Of a stretch of DNA of 50,033 nucleotides, positions 24,629-33,858 are shown one piece after another. Each line of letters begins with the position of its first letter. Positions within the stretch are counted from its first letter, which is position 1. Made by a program: the position numbers and the translations under genes. The notes beneath the pieces are model-generated. The model made no database searches, was not told the origin of the DNA, and worked only from the letters and a program-made list of their open reading frames with translations. This stretch comes from PVC group bacterium (lineage in GTDB: Bacteria; Auribacterota; Erginobacteria; Erginobacterales; PUNC01). Location of the stretch: contig PUNC01000175.1 of NCBI GenBank assembly GCA_003551625.1, positions 1-50,033 on the forward strand, read 5' to 3'.

Positions 24629-25582
24629 ATGAAGACCGCCTTCAACGAAAAAATAATCCTGGCGCCCCTTTCGGGCTGTTCCGATCTCGCCTTCCGGCTG
24701 ATCGCCCGGGAGATGGGGGCGCGGCTGGCTTTCTTCGAGATGGTCTCGGCCCGATCCCTGGTCCACGGCAATCCCCGAACGCGGGACCTCCTGGCCACCG
24801 CCGATGCGGACCGTCCCATCGCCGCCCAGCTCCTGGGAAGCGAACCCGATATTATGCTGGCGGCGGCCGGAAAAGTCAGGGAGCGCGCGGAGATATCCTT
24901 CCTGGACGTCAACAGCGCCTGCCCGGTCAGAAAAGTGACCAGCAAGAAGGCCGGGGCCTACCTGCTCCAGGATCCGGAACGGCTGTTGCGGATAATCTCC
25001 ACTCTCGCCAACGGGCTCGAGATTCCGGTGACGGTAAAGCTGCGCCTGGGCGATACCGCCGTGGACCGCGAATGGATCTCCCGGCTGGCCGCCGCCTGCG
25101 CGGAAGCCGGCGCGGCGGCCATCTTCATTCACGGTCGGACCCGGACCCAGGGATACGCGGGCGGGGTGGACTACGACGGCATCCGGGCGGTCAGGGAATC
25201 GGTGAAGATCCCGGTCTTCGGATCGGGGGACGTCTTTGACGGCCCCTCGGCCAAACTGATGCTGGACCGGACCGGGTGCCGGGGGGTCCTGGCCGCCCGG
25301 GGAGCTCTGGGCAACCCCTGGATTTTCCGGGAAGTCGAGGCTTTTCTGGAACGCGGAGAGGTTCTCCCCCGTCCCGGGACGGAGGAGAAGAAAGCCGTGC
25401 TGAAAAGGCATCTGGAATATATCCGGCGCTTCCGGGAAGGTTCGTTCACCGGAAAACTCGGCTTTATGCGGAAAGTGGCCACCTGGTATCTGAAGGGGCT
25501 GCCCCGGGCTTCCGCGATCCGGCGGGAGATTTACGAAGCGGCCGACTTCGGGGAGCTGATCGACCGGATCGAATCCTGTTGA
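24629..25582 (+). CDS. dus: tRNA-dihydrouridine synthase
   Basis: A 317-residue Dus enzyme. FMN-binding barrel motifs: N-terminal ILAPLSGCSDLAFR, PIAAQLLGSEP, catalytic Cys in DVNSACPVRKVTSKKAGAYLL (family pattern N-x-x-CP), VTVKLRLG, IHGRTRTQGY, and the GSGDVFDGPSA phosphate loop. It reduces specific uridines in tRNA using NADPH. The DusA/B/C subtype is not clear. Only 7 bp separate the ATG from the palindrome upstream, and no ordinary Shine-Dalgarno is visible. A strong terminator follows. Confidence 0.93.
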   Translation: MKTAFNEKIILAPLSGCSDLAFRLIAREMGARLAFFEMVSARSLVHGNPRTRDLLATADADRPIAAQLLGSEPDIMLAAAGKVRERAEISFLDVNSACPVRKVTSKKAGAYLLQDPERLLRIISTLANGLEIPVTVKLRLGDTAVDREWISRLAAACAEAGAAAIFIHGRTRTQGYAGGVDYDGIRAVRESVKIPVFGSGDVFDGPSAKLMLDRTGCRGVLAARGALGNPWIFREVEAFLERGEVLPRPGTEEKKAVLKRHLEYIRRFREGSFTGKLGFMRKVATWYLKGLPRASAIRREIYEAADFGELIDRIESC

Positions 25583-25591
25583 GTTAAAAAA

Positions 25592-25621
25592 AAGGCGGCG
25601 CCGTGACGGCGCCGCCTTTTT
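25592..25621. terminator. Bidirectional rho-independent terminator between dus and groEL
   Basis: A 12-bp stem (AAGGCGGCGCCG / CGGCGCCGCCTT) with loop TGA is flanked by an A-run on the left and a T-run on the right, so it can end both dus (+) and groEL (-). The same stem arms recur at 29933-29965. Confidence 0.92.
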
Positions 25622-25648
25622 TTGGGGAAGGTCTGCCGATTCCGTGAA

Positions 25649-27286
<1,638 letters not shown>

Positions 27287-27310
27287 TTACTCCTTTCGGT
27301 TTTTGGTTCT

Positions 27311-27598
27311 CTATTCCAGGATGGCCAGAATGTCGTCCTGGCCGATGACCAGATACTCTTCGTCACCGACGTTGATCTCGGTCCCCGAGTATTTCCCGAT
27401 CAGCACCCGGTCCCCCTTCTTCACCTCGAAGGGGACTTTCTTTCCCTCGTCATCAACCTTGCCGGTGCCGAGGGCCACCACTTTGGCCTCCATCGGCTTT
27501 TCCCGGGCCGTGTCGGGGATGATGATATCGCCCTTCTTGACTTCTTTCTCCTCCAGGCGCTGAACCAGTACCCGGTCTCCCAGGGGTTTGATCTTCAT
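27311..27598 (-). CDS. groES: Co-chaperonin GroES (10 kDa)
   Basis: A 95-residue Gro[32 protein letters not shown], then KEG-type mobile loop region and the [16 protein letters not shown] tail. It caps GroEL. Preceded by AAGGAGG 8 bp before the ATG. I looked for the CIRCE/HrcA operator (TTAGCACTC-N9-GAGTGCTAA) in 27599-27741 and found none. Confidence 0.98.
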   Translation of the reverse strand: MKIKPLGDRVLVQRLEEKEVKKGDIIIPDTAREKPMEAKVVALGTGKVDDEGKKVPFEVKKGDRVLIGKYSGTEINVGDEEYLVIGQDDILAILE

Positions 27599-27699
27599 AT
27601 CCCTATTTCCTCCTTTTTCATTTCTTCAACTGCGGCAGCAGTCTCTGCTGATTGACATCGCGGCGACTCGCCGGCACGGATCTTCCCTTCGACCGTTAT

Positions 27700-27711
27700 T
27701 CACCTCCTTTC
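27700..27711 (-). other. Stand-alone maximal Shine-Dalgarno (AAAGGAGGTGA) between dnaK and groES
   Basis: The minus strand reads AAAGGAGGTGAATAACGG, the full complement of the usual 16S rRNA 3' end, yet no ATG, GTG or TTG lies at a normal distance after it. The nearest reading frame (GTG within the motif itself) would give only about 25 residues. It may be a ribosome standby site, a decayed leader gene, or chance. Position approximate by a few bases. Confidence 0.4.
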
Positions 27712-27741
27712 CGGGAATGGATCGGCGAATCAGTCCGGTTT

Positions 27742-29667
27742 CTACTTCTTGTCCTTATCCTCGTCGTCGACCTCGAACTCGGCGTCGATGACCTCGCCTT
27801 CCGGAGGAGTCTCGCCGCCGCCGGGCGGCGGGGGCGGGGGCGCCTCTCCGGAGGGGGGACGCTCGGCCGACGCCTTCCGGTACATCTCCTCGCTGACCTG
27901 ATGCCAGGACCGGCTGAGGTCCTCGGTGGCCGCCTTGATCTCGGCCGCGTCATCCTTCTTGAGGGACTCCTTCACCCTTTCGATGGCGGCTTCGATCTTG
28001 GACCTGGCTTCGGGATCGATCTTTTCGGCGTTCTCCTTGAGCAGTTTCTCGGTCTGGAAGACGGCCTGGTCGGCCTGGTTGCGGGCGTCCACCTTCTCCC
28101 GGGCCGCCCGGTCCTCGTCGGCGTGTTCCTCGGCTGCCTTCACCATCTTCTTCACGTCATCCTCGCTCAAACCGCTGGAGGCGGTGATGGTGATGTTCTG
28201 TTCCTTGCCGGTGCCCAGATCCTTGGCGGAGACGCTCAGGATACCGTTGGCGTCGATGTCGAAGGTCACCTCGATCTGGGGAACGCCCCGGGGGGCTGGA
28301 GGAATCCCGGTCAGATGGAAACGGCCGATGGTCCGGTTGTCCCGGGCCATCTCCCGCTCCCCCTGAAGCACGTGAATCTCCACCTGGGTCTGGGAATCGG
28401 CGGCGGTGGAGAAGATCTCGCTCTTGCGGGTGGGAATCGTGGTGTTGCGGTCGATCAGCTTGGTCATCACGCCGCCCAGGGTCTCGATCCCCAGCGAAAG
28501 CGGGGTGACGTCGAGAAGAAGAACATCCTTGACATCGCCCTTGAGCACGCCGGCCTGAATCGCCGCGCCGATCGCCACCACCTCATCGGGATTGACCCCC
28601 TTGTGAGCTTCCTTCTTGAAGAAGTTCTTTACCGTCTCCTGCACCTTGGGCATCCGGGTCATCCCCCCGACCAGAATCACCTCTTCGATCTCGGAGGTCT
28701 TGATCCCGGCGTCCTCCAGGGCCCGGCGGCAGGGGGGAATCAGCCTCTCGATCAGGTCTTCCACCAGCTGCTCGAGCCGGGAGCGGGTCAGCTTCATCGA
28801 CAGGTGCTTGGGCCCGGAGGCGTCGGCGGTGATAAACGGCAGGTTGATCTCGGTCTCCATCGCCGAAGAGAGTTCGCACTTGGCTTTCTCGGCGGCTTCC
28901 TTGAGCCGCTGCAGCGCCATCGAGTCCTGCTTCAGGTCGATCCCCTGATCCTTCTTGAACTCCTCGGCGATCCAGTCGATCACCCGCTGGTCGAAGTCGT
29001 CCCCGCCGAGGTGGGTGTCTCCGTTGGTGGATTTCACCTCGAAAACCCCCTCCCCGATTTCCAGGATGGAGATGTCGTAGGTGCCCCCGCCGAGGTCGAA
29101 GACCGCGATCTTCTCGTCCTTTTTCTTGTCCAGGCCGTAGGCCAGCGAGGCGGCGGTGGGCTCGTTGATGATCCGCAGCACCTCCAGGCCCGCGATCTTG
29201 CCGGCGTCCTTGGTGGCCTGGCGCTGGCTGTCGTTGAAGTAAGCCGGAACCGTGATCACCGCCTGGGTCACCTTCTCCCCGAGATAAGCTTCGGCGTCCT
29301 GCTTGAGCTTTCTCAAGATCATCGCCGAAATCTCCGGAGGGGAATAGACCTTGTCGCCGGTTTCAACCCGGGCGTCGCCGTTTTCGGCCTCGACCACCTT
29401 GTAGGGAACCAGCTTGATCTCGGAGCCGACTTCGCCGTAGCGCCTCCCCATAAAACGCTTGATCGAAAATACGGTATTGGCGGGATTGGTTATCGCCTGC
29501 CTCTTGGCCGGCTGGCCGACCAGCCGCTCCCCCGTCTTGGTAAAAGCCACCACCGAAGGCGTCGTCCGGCCCCCTTCCGCGTTGGGGATCACTTTCGGAT
29601 CCTTGCCTTCCATAACCCCGACGCAGGAATTGGTAGTCCCTAAATCGATTCCTATAACCTTGGGCAT
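27742..29667 (-). CDS. dnaK: Chaperone DnaK (Hsp70)
   Basis: A 641-residue Hsp70, starting at the ATG at 29667 (AAGGAGG upstream), not at the ORF-track start. Features: [14 protein letters not shown] at the N-terminus, [35 protein letters not shown], the [15 protein letters not shown] phosphate loop, the linker [14 protein letters not shown], the substrate-binding domain and a Pro/Gly-rich tail ending in [10 protein letters not shown]. It folds nascent and stressed proteins with DnaJ/GrpE, which are not in this window. It shares a direction with groES/groEL 143 bp downstream. Confidence 0.99.
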   Translation of the reverse strand: MPKVIGIDLGTTNSCVGVMEGKDPKVIPNAEGGRTTPSVVAFTKTGERLVGQPAKRQAITNPANTVFSIKRFMGRRYGEVGSEIKLVPYKVVEAENGDARVETGDKVYSPPEISAMILRKLKQDAEAYLGEKVTQAVITVPAYFNDSQRQATKDAGKIAGLEVLRIINEPTAASLAYGLDKKKDEKIAVFDLGGGTYDISILEIGEGVFEVKSTNGDTHLGGDDFDQRVIDWIAEEFKKDQGIDLKQDSMALQRLKEAAEKAKCELSSAMETEINLPFITADASGPKHLSMKLTRSRLEQLVEDLIERLIPPCRRALEDAGIKTSEIEEVILVGGMTRMPKVQETVKNFFKKEAHKGVNPDEVVAIGAAIQAGVLKGDVKDVLLLDVTPLSLGIETLGGVMTKLIDRNTTIPTRKSEIFSTAADSQTQVEIHVLQGEREMARDNRTIGRFHLTGIPPAPRGVPQIEVTFDIDANGILSVSAKDLGTGKEQNITITASSGLSEDDVKKMVKAAEEHADEDRAAREKVDARNQADQAVFQTEKLLKENAEKIDPEARSKIEAAIERVKESLKKDDAAEIKAATEDLSRSWHQVSEEMYRKASAERPPSGEAPPPPPPGGGETPPEGEVIDAEFEVDDEDKDKK

Positions 29668-29721
29668 CTCTTCCTCCTTATGATGAGCGTGAAATTTAAC
29701 AAAATTCTCCAATCCTCAAAG

Positions 29722-29737
29722 AGCAATAAGCATGCCA
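29722..29737 (-). promoter_or_regulatory. Sigma54 (-24/-12) promoter upstream of dnaK
   Basis: The minus strand reads TGGCATGCTTATTGCT. GG and GC are separated by exactly 10 bp, and the flanking TGGCA and TTGCT match the RpoN consensus (TGGCACG-N4-TTGCW) at nearly every key base. Predicted start is near 29711, giving a leader of about 44 nt to the dnaK ATG. Sigma54 promoters need an enhancer-binding activator; one is encoded at 44407-45759. Confidence 0.65.
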
Positions 29738-29768
29738 GTTAACCGACAGGAGGGGCCGAAAGGGTTTC

Positions 29769-29798
29769 TTGATCATATGTTATTGCCCGGCATATAAT
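29769..29798 (+). promoter_or_regulatory. Rightward sigma70-like promoter, TTGATC-N18-TATAAT
   Basis: TTGATC (29769-29774) and a perfect TATAAT (29793-29798) are 18 bp apart on the plus strand, pointing away from dnaK into a gene-free stretch that ends at the hairpin at 29933-29965. Confidence 0.5.
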
Positions 29799-29804
29799 TA
29801 AATC

Positions 29805-29966
29805 TTCCGTATTCTGCGGACACCGGGGCGGTCCGGGGGAAAAACAGTAGCGTAAAGTTACAGTTCTGTCTTGGTGGACACATTTGACACACTTCGGGCC
29901 GTCAGCCGCGGTCGCCGGCGGCGGACGAAAAAAAAAGGCGGCGCCGAAATACGGCGCCGCCTTTTA
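29805..29966 (+). ncRNA. Candidate small RNA (promoter to terminator, no ORF)
   Basis: About 160 nt lie between the plus-strand TATAAT site and the strong hairpin at 29933-29965, with no credible protein frame. The hairpin has only TTTT after it in this direction, so termination may be partial. If not terminated, the transcript would run antisense into the cold-shock gene. Purely a positional prediction; the boundaries are estimates. Confidence 0.3.
29928..29965 (-). terminator. Rho-independent terminator of the cold-shock gene
   Basis: A 14-bp stem (AAAAGGCGGCGCCG / CGGCGCCGCCTTTT) with loop AAATA. On the minus strand nine T follow, a strong signal 22 bp after the csp stop. The inner 12 bp of each arm is identical to the dus/groEL terminator. 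Confidence 0.9.
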
Positions 29967-29987
29967 GGTTTGATGTCGATTACGCGA

Positions 29988-30185
29988 TTAAAGCGGGGTG
30001 ACGTTGACGGCTTTTTCGCCCTTGTCGCCCGTTATCAACTCAAACTCAACCTCCTCACCTTCCTTCAGGGTGCGGAAACCGGAAGTTGTGATCCCGGTAT
30101 GATGCACGAACACATCTCCACCGCCTTCCTTCTCGATGAAGCCGTACCCTTTTCTGTCGTTAAACCACTTCACTTTACCTTTCAC
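29988..30185 (-). CDS. Cold-shock domain protein, CspA family
   Basis: A 65-residue single CSD protein with both RNA-binding motifs: [10 protein letters not shown] (RNP1) and DVFVHHTGI (RNP2). GTG start, with AGGAGGT upstream at proper spacing. It melts RNA structure and is often cold-induced or a general translation helper. The leader is long (about 120 nt from the proposed promoter) and contains a terminator-like hairpin, as described separately. Confidence 0.96.
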   Translation of the reverse strand: MKGKVKWFNDRKGYGFIEKEGGGDVFVHHTGITTSGFRTLKEGEEVEFELITGDKGEKAVNVTPL

Positions 30186-30230
30186 TTACTAATACCTCCT
30201 TTTGGTAAAGTTTTCGGTCAAATAAAAAAA

Positions 30231-30255
30231 CCACAAAGTCGACCACCCTTTGCGG
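30231..30255 (-). promoter_or_regulatory. Terminator-like hairpin in the csp leader (attenuator candidate)
   Basis: On the minus strand CCGCAAAG and CTTTGTGG pair over 8 bp (one G-U) around a 9-nt loop, followed directly by TTTTTTTATTT. It lies ~45 nt before the csp GTG and after the proposed csp promoter. It is either the terminator of cdd, whose stop is 100 bp upstream, or a leader attenuator of csp. Confidence 0.6.
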
Positions 30256-30314
30256 CTTGAACTAACATAAAAGTAAATTCTGTCATTTGTCCGTCCGCCA
30301 ACCTCAGCGTGGAC

Positions 30315-30343
30315 AGAATCTCACGGCGGAGAATATTTGTCAA
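30315..30343 (-). promoter_or_regulatory. Promoter candidate for csp, TTGACA-N17-GATTCT
   Basis: A perfect -35 (30343-30338) and a weak -10 (30320-30315) 17 bp apart on the minus strand, right after the cdd stop. Predicted start near 30308. Confidence 0.5.
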
Positions 30344-30353
30344 TAGCAAATTT

Positions 30354-30779
30354 TTACGTCTTTTTATCGCCGGAGAGCAGGTGAAAAGGGCTGAAGGGAT
30401 GGGGATAAAGTTCGGCCAGGGTGGTCTCCCGGGATTTCCCGTCCTTGCCGGTCGCTATGATCAGCATCTCCCCGCGGTTGAACTCGATCAGAGCCTGCCG
30501 GCAGAGAGCGCAGGGGAAAGGCGGATACTCGGCGGGAGTGAATACCGCCAGGGCGAGAAAGTTTTTTTCGCCGGCGGCCACCGCCGAGGCGATCGCCGTC
30601 ATCTCGGCGTGGAGGGTGATGGAAAGCGCGGCGTTCTCCACGTTGCAGCCGCGGTAATAATTTCCGCGGTCGGTCAGCAGAGCCACGCCGACCCGGTAGC
30701 CGGAATAGGGCGCGTGAGCGTTCGGCATCGCCGTCCGGGCCAGCTCGATCAACTTTGTTTTCTCTTCCCGACCGATCAT
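30354..30779 (-). CDS. cdd: Cytidine deaminase
   Basis: A 141-residue homotetrameric-type Cdd. Zinc and catalytic motif HAEMTAIA (His and proton-shuttling Glu) and PCALCRQ (two Cys) are intact; N-terminus HAPYSGYRVGVALL is typical. It deaminates cytidine and deoxycytidine to uridine for pyrimidine salvage. No Shine-Dalgarno precedes the ATG; a TTGCCA-N16-TATCTT element (30813-30786) would start the mRNA at or next to the ATG, so this may be leaderless. It follows priA, whose terminator separates the two. Confidence 0.94.
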   Translation of the reverse strand: MIGREEKTKLIELARTAMPNAHAPYSGYRVGVALLTDRGNYYRGCNVENAALSITLHAEMTAIASAVAAGEKNFLALAVFTPAEYPPFPCALCRQALIEFNRGEMLIIATGKDGKSRETTLAELYPHPFSPFHLLSGDKKT

Positions 30780-30785
30780 TGGGTC

Positions 30786-30813
30786 AAGATAGCGTTTTCA
30801 CGGCGATTGGCAA
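30786..30813 (-). promoter_or_regulatory. Promoter candidate giving a leaderless cdd mRNA
   Basis: TTGCCA (30813-30808) and TATCTT (30791-30786) on the minus strand are 16 bp apart, and the -10 ends 6 bp before the cdd ATG. The start of transcription would fall on the start codon. Confidence 0.35.
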
Positions 30814-30837
30814 ACAAAAAAATCGCCGGCGATTTTT
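30812..30837 (-). terminator. Terminator of priA
   Basis: A 20-bp palindrome (AAAAATCGCCGGCGATTTTT, 30818-30837) begins in the priA stop codon and, on the minus strand, ends in a T-run (TTTTTTTG). Compact but convincing. Confidence 0.7.
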
Positions 30838-33071
30838 CACATCATCGAAACGGGGTCGACATCGACCTCGACCCGCCAGGAACGGTCGCGGCGGGAGGAG
30901 TCGAAAACGGTTCCCAATACGCCGAGAACGCCGGCCACGTTTTTGGTCTTGATCACCAATTGTCTTCGCCAGCGGCCCCGCCGGCGCTCGACCGGCGGCA
31001 CCGAGGGGCCCAGCACTTCGGTGCCGGGAGGCAGGCGGCGTTTGATTCCGGAGGCGATCAACTCCGCGGCCCGATCGCACTGGCGCTGGTCCCGCGATAA
31101 CGTCGTGACCAAAATGAAATGGTTGAAAGGAGGATAACCCAGCTCTTCCCGAAAACCGATCTCCCGGCGATAGAATTCCTCGAAGTCCTGCCGGGCGGCG
31201 GCGGCGACCGCGGGATGGGAGGGCACCAGCGTCTGGATCACCACCTTGCCGGCCGCCGCCCCCCGCCCGCTCCGCCCCGCCACCTGGGTAAGCAGCTGAA
31301 AAGCGTATTCCCCGGCCCGGAAATCGGGAAGATTGAGCGCGGGATCGGCCAGGACCACGCCGACCAGAGTGATATTGGGATAGTCGAGCCCCTTGGCGAT
31401 CATCCGCGTCCCGACCAGGATATTTATCCGCCCCAGCTTCAGTTCCCGCAGAATCCTTTCGGAAGCCCCTTTGGCGCCGGCGGTATCGGTGTCCATCCGG
31501 CCGACCTTCGCTCCGGGGAAGATTCGGGCGATCCGGTCCTCGACCTTCTCGGTTCCCGTTCCCGCCACCAGGACCGAGCGGGAACGGCAAAGGGGACAGC
31601 TGGCCCACGGCCGGGCGGTGAATCCGCAGTAGTGGCAGATCAGGAGACCGCGGGCGCGGTGGTAGGTCAGGGATATGCTGCAGTGGCGGCAGCGGGCGGT
31701 ATAACCGCAATCCCGGCAGATCAGCAGAGTCGTAAAACCGCGGCGGTTGAGGAAGAGGATGGCCTGGCGTCCGGCGGCCAGCGCCGCCCGGACCTCTTCG
31801 ACCAGATACTCGGAAAAGAGAAACCCGGCCCGCGTCCGGTCTCTCTCCTTGCGCATATCGATCACCTTGACCGCGGGCAGAACCGCCTGTTCCGGCCGGC
31901 GGCGGAGATTGAGGAGAGCGTATTTACCCCGCCGGCTGTTGTAATAGCTCTCCAGCGACGGGGTGGCCGAACCGAGAACCGCCGTCGCGCTCTCGAGCTT
32001 GGCCCTCATCACCGCGGTATCGCGCGCGTGGTAGAACGGGGACTGCTCCCCCTGCTTGTAGGAGGTCTCGTGCTCCTCGTCGACCACGATCAGGCCGAGC
32101 CGGGGCACCGGCGCGAAGACGGCCGAGCGCGGCCCCAGGACAACCCCCGCCCCGCCGGCGGCTATCCTTCTCCACCGCCGGTTTCTCTCCCCGCCCGACA
32201 GCCGGGAATGAATAACGGCGACCCGGCCGCCGAAACGGGAGCGAAACCGGTCTCCGATCTGAGGGGTGAGCGATATCTCGGGAACCAGCACTATCGCCTG
32301 GCGTCCGAGCGCGAGCGTCCTCTCGATCAACTGCAGATAGATCTCCGTCTTGCCGCTCCCGGTGATCCCGTGGATCAGGAAGACCTCGAACCGGTCCCGC
32401 TCCAGCCCGGACGAGATCCGGCCGAAGACTTCTTCCTGCTCGGCGGTAAGCTTGAGGGGAGTCGAGGGCAGGACCTTTTCTTCCTCCGCCCCGGCGCCTT
32501 CGAATTCGGCCCAGCCCAGCTTCACCAGCCCTTTCGCGGCCAGGGCGGCCAGAATCTGCCCGTCGGCGCCGGCTTCTTCCCGAAGCTTCCGGGCGTCGAG
32601 CGGACCCGGGTTTCCGGCCAGAAAGGCCAGAACCCGGGAACGGGCGCGGGCCCGCTTCTCCAGCTTCCGGGCAAGGTCGCGGGCTTCTTCCCGGCCGATC
32701 AGCAACTCCGCCGTCCGGTCGCGTTTCCAGCCGGTGCCGCGGCGCACCAGGGCCGGCAGGGCGCAACGAAAGGCGCGGGGAAACGAGGAGAAATAATAGC
32801 GGGAGACCCATTCCACCAGTTCGACCAGGTTGGGATGAAAGAGCGGAGCCCGGGGGGAGACCCCGGAGAGGTCGCGGAGCGGGCGGGAGGGCGAAGCGAA
32901 CTCCTTGATCACGAACCCCCGGGCCTTTCTCCGTCCCAGGGGAATGAAAACCTCCGAACCCACCGTGACGCTTCCGGCCAATTCCGGCGGAACCGAATAG
33001 TCCAGAAGCAGATCGGCCGGAAGGTCCGCCACCACCCGGACGGCCTTCGCTTTTTCTCCGGGAAGGGCCAT
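30837..33071 (-). CDS. priA: Primosomal protein N' (replication restart helicase)
   Basis: A 744-residue PriA. Helicase motifs: HGITGSGKTEIYLQLIE (Walker A), VVDEEHETSYKQGE (DEEH box), GSATPSLESYY, and LVGTRMIAKGLDYPN. The eight zinc-binding cysteines are present in CRDCGYTARCRHCS ... CHYCG ... CPLCRS. The N-terminal part holds the 3'-DNA-end-binding domain. PriA recognises stalled forks and reloads the replisome. It lies 53 bp after the uracil-DNA glycosylase gene. Confidence 0.97.
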   Translation of the reverse strand: MALPGEKAKAVRVVADLPADLLLDYSVPPELAGSVTVGSEVFIPLGRRKARGFVIKEFASPSRPLRDLSGVSPRAPLFHPNLVELVEWVSRYYFSSFPRAFRCALPALVRRGTGWKRDRTAELLIGREEARDLARKLEKRARARSRVLAFLAGNPGPLDARKLREEAGADGQILAALAAKGLVKLGWAEFEGAGAEEEKVLPSTPLKLTAEQEEVFGRISSGLERDRFEVFLIHGITGSGKTEIYLQLIERTLALGRQAIVLVPEISLTPQIGDRFRSRFGGRVAVIHSRLSGGERNRRWRRIAAGGAGVVLGPRSAVFAPVPRLGLIVVDEEHETSYKQGEQSPFYHARDTAVMRAKLESATAVLGSATPSLESYYNSRRGKYALLNLRRRPEQAVLPAVKVIDMRKERDRTRAGFLFSEYLVEEVRAALAAGRQAILFLNRRGFTTLLICRDCGYTARCRHCSISLTYHRARGLLICHYCGFTARPWASCPLCRSRSVLVAGTGTEKVEDRIARIFPGAKVGRMDTDTAGAKGASERILRELKLGRINILVGTRMIAKGLDYPNITLVGVVLADPALNLPDFRAGEYAFQLLTQVAGRSGRGAAAGKVVIQTLVPSHPAVAAAARQDFEEFYRREIGFREELGYPPFNHFILVTTLSRDQRQCDRAAELIASGIKRRLPPGTEVLGPSVPPVERRRGRWRRQLVIKTKNVAGVLGVLGTVFDSSRRDRSWRVEVDVDPVSMM

Positions 33072-33124
33072 AGTTTAACGGCCGGCGTGAGATTGGCGTT
33101 TCAAACCGTCATCTCCCGGATTAT

Positions 33125-33844
33125 TCATTCCTCCGGCGGATCTTCTTCCTGCAGAAGCTTCTGCAGGCGCTTGACATCCTCCCAGACCCGGCGGCGGTTC
33201 TCCACGGTATAGGAACGCAGCAGGTAGGCGGGATGGTAGGTGGCGATCAGGGGAATTCCCTGATAATCGTGGACCCGCTCCCGAAGCTGCGATATCCCCT
33301 TCCGCGACTCGAGCAGGGTGCGGGTAGCCGGGCTTCCCAGCGAAACGATCGCCCGGGGCCGCAGGGCTTCGATCTGATCTTCCAGGTGAGCCCAGCAGGC
33401 CAGAATCTCGTCGGGACGGGGGTCGCGGTTGCCGGGAGGGCGGCACTTGACGATGTTGGTGATATAGACGTCTTCCCGGGTAAGCCCGATCGACATCAGG
33501 ATCTTGTCGAGCAGCCTTCCGGCCCGTCCCACGAAGGGGCGCCCCTGCCGGTCCTCGGTCTCCCCCGGCCCCTCTCCGATCAGCATAACCTTCTTTCTGA
33601 ACCCCCCTTCCCCGAAGACCACGTTCTCCCGGCCGGAGGCCAGGGAGCACTTCCGGCAACCGGACAATCCCTCTCCCCGTCTTTTAAGCTCGCGAAGAGA
33701 CGCCAGGAGAGAAACGCCGACCGATTCCGCCGGGGCGGGCTCTTCACCGGCCGGGAGGTAATCAACGCCGTCCCGGTGGAGTTCGACCAGGTATTTTTTA
33801 AAATCCACCACCAGATCGCGGCTATTTTCCTGCTTCTTCATCAC
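33125..33844 (-). CDS. Uracil-DNA glycosylase, family 4 (Fe-S)
   Basis: A 239-residue family 4 UDG. Motif A GEGPGETEDRQGRPFVGRAG, motif B equivalent HPAYLLRS, and cysteines for a 4Fe-4S cluster (CRKCSLA near the centre, NIVKCRPPGNRDP and CWAHL later). It removes uracil from DNA produced by cytosine deamination. The first ~75 residues are extra, unrecognised sequence. ATG-ATG start; either may be used. It follows cooC by 14 bp and precedes priA, a DNA repair/replication pair. Confidence 0.93.
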   Translation of the reverse strand: MMKKQENSRDLVVDFKKYLVELHRDGVDYLPAGEEPAPAESVGVSLLASLRELKRRGEGLSGCRKCSLASGRENVVFGEGGFRKKVMLIGEGPGETEDRQGRPFVGRAGRLLDKILMSIGLTREDVYITNIVKCRPPGNRDPRPDEILACWAHLEDQIEALRPRAIVSLGSPATRTLLESRKGISQLRERVHDYQGIPLIATYHPAYLLRSYTVENRRRVWEDVKRLQKLLQEEDPPEE

Positions 33845-33858
33845 AAAATAAATGAATC

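Noticed and set aside
27599-27741. CIRCE/HrcA operator before groES
   Set aside because: Searched for TTAGCACTC-N9-GAGTGCTAA; nothing similar found.
29820-29927. Insertion-sequence end near TGTGTCCACCAAGACAGAAC (minus strand)
   Set aside because: Has a transposon-end feel, but there is no matching inverted copy, transposase or target duplication nearby.
29871-30260. 129-residue plus ORF over the cold-shock gene
   Set aside because: Antisense to a clear CspA protein and crossing its terminator hairpin.
31119-33212. 697-residue plus-strand ORF
   Set aside because: Opposite priA; shadow of codon bias.
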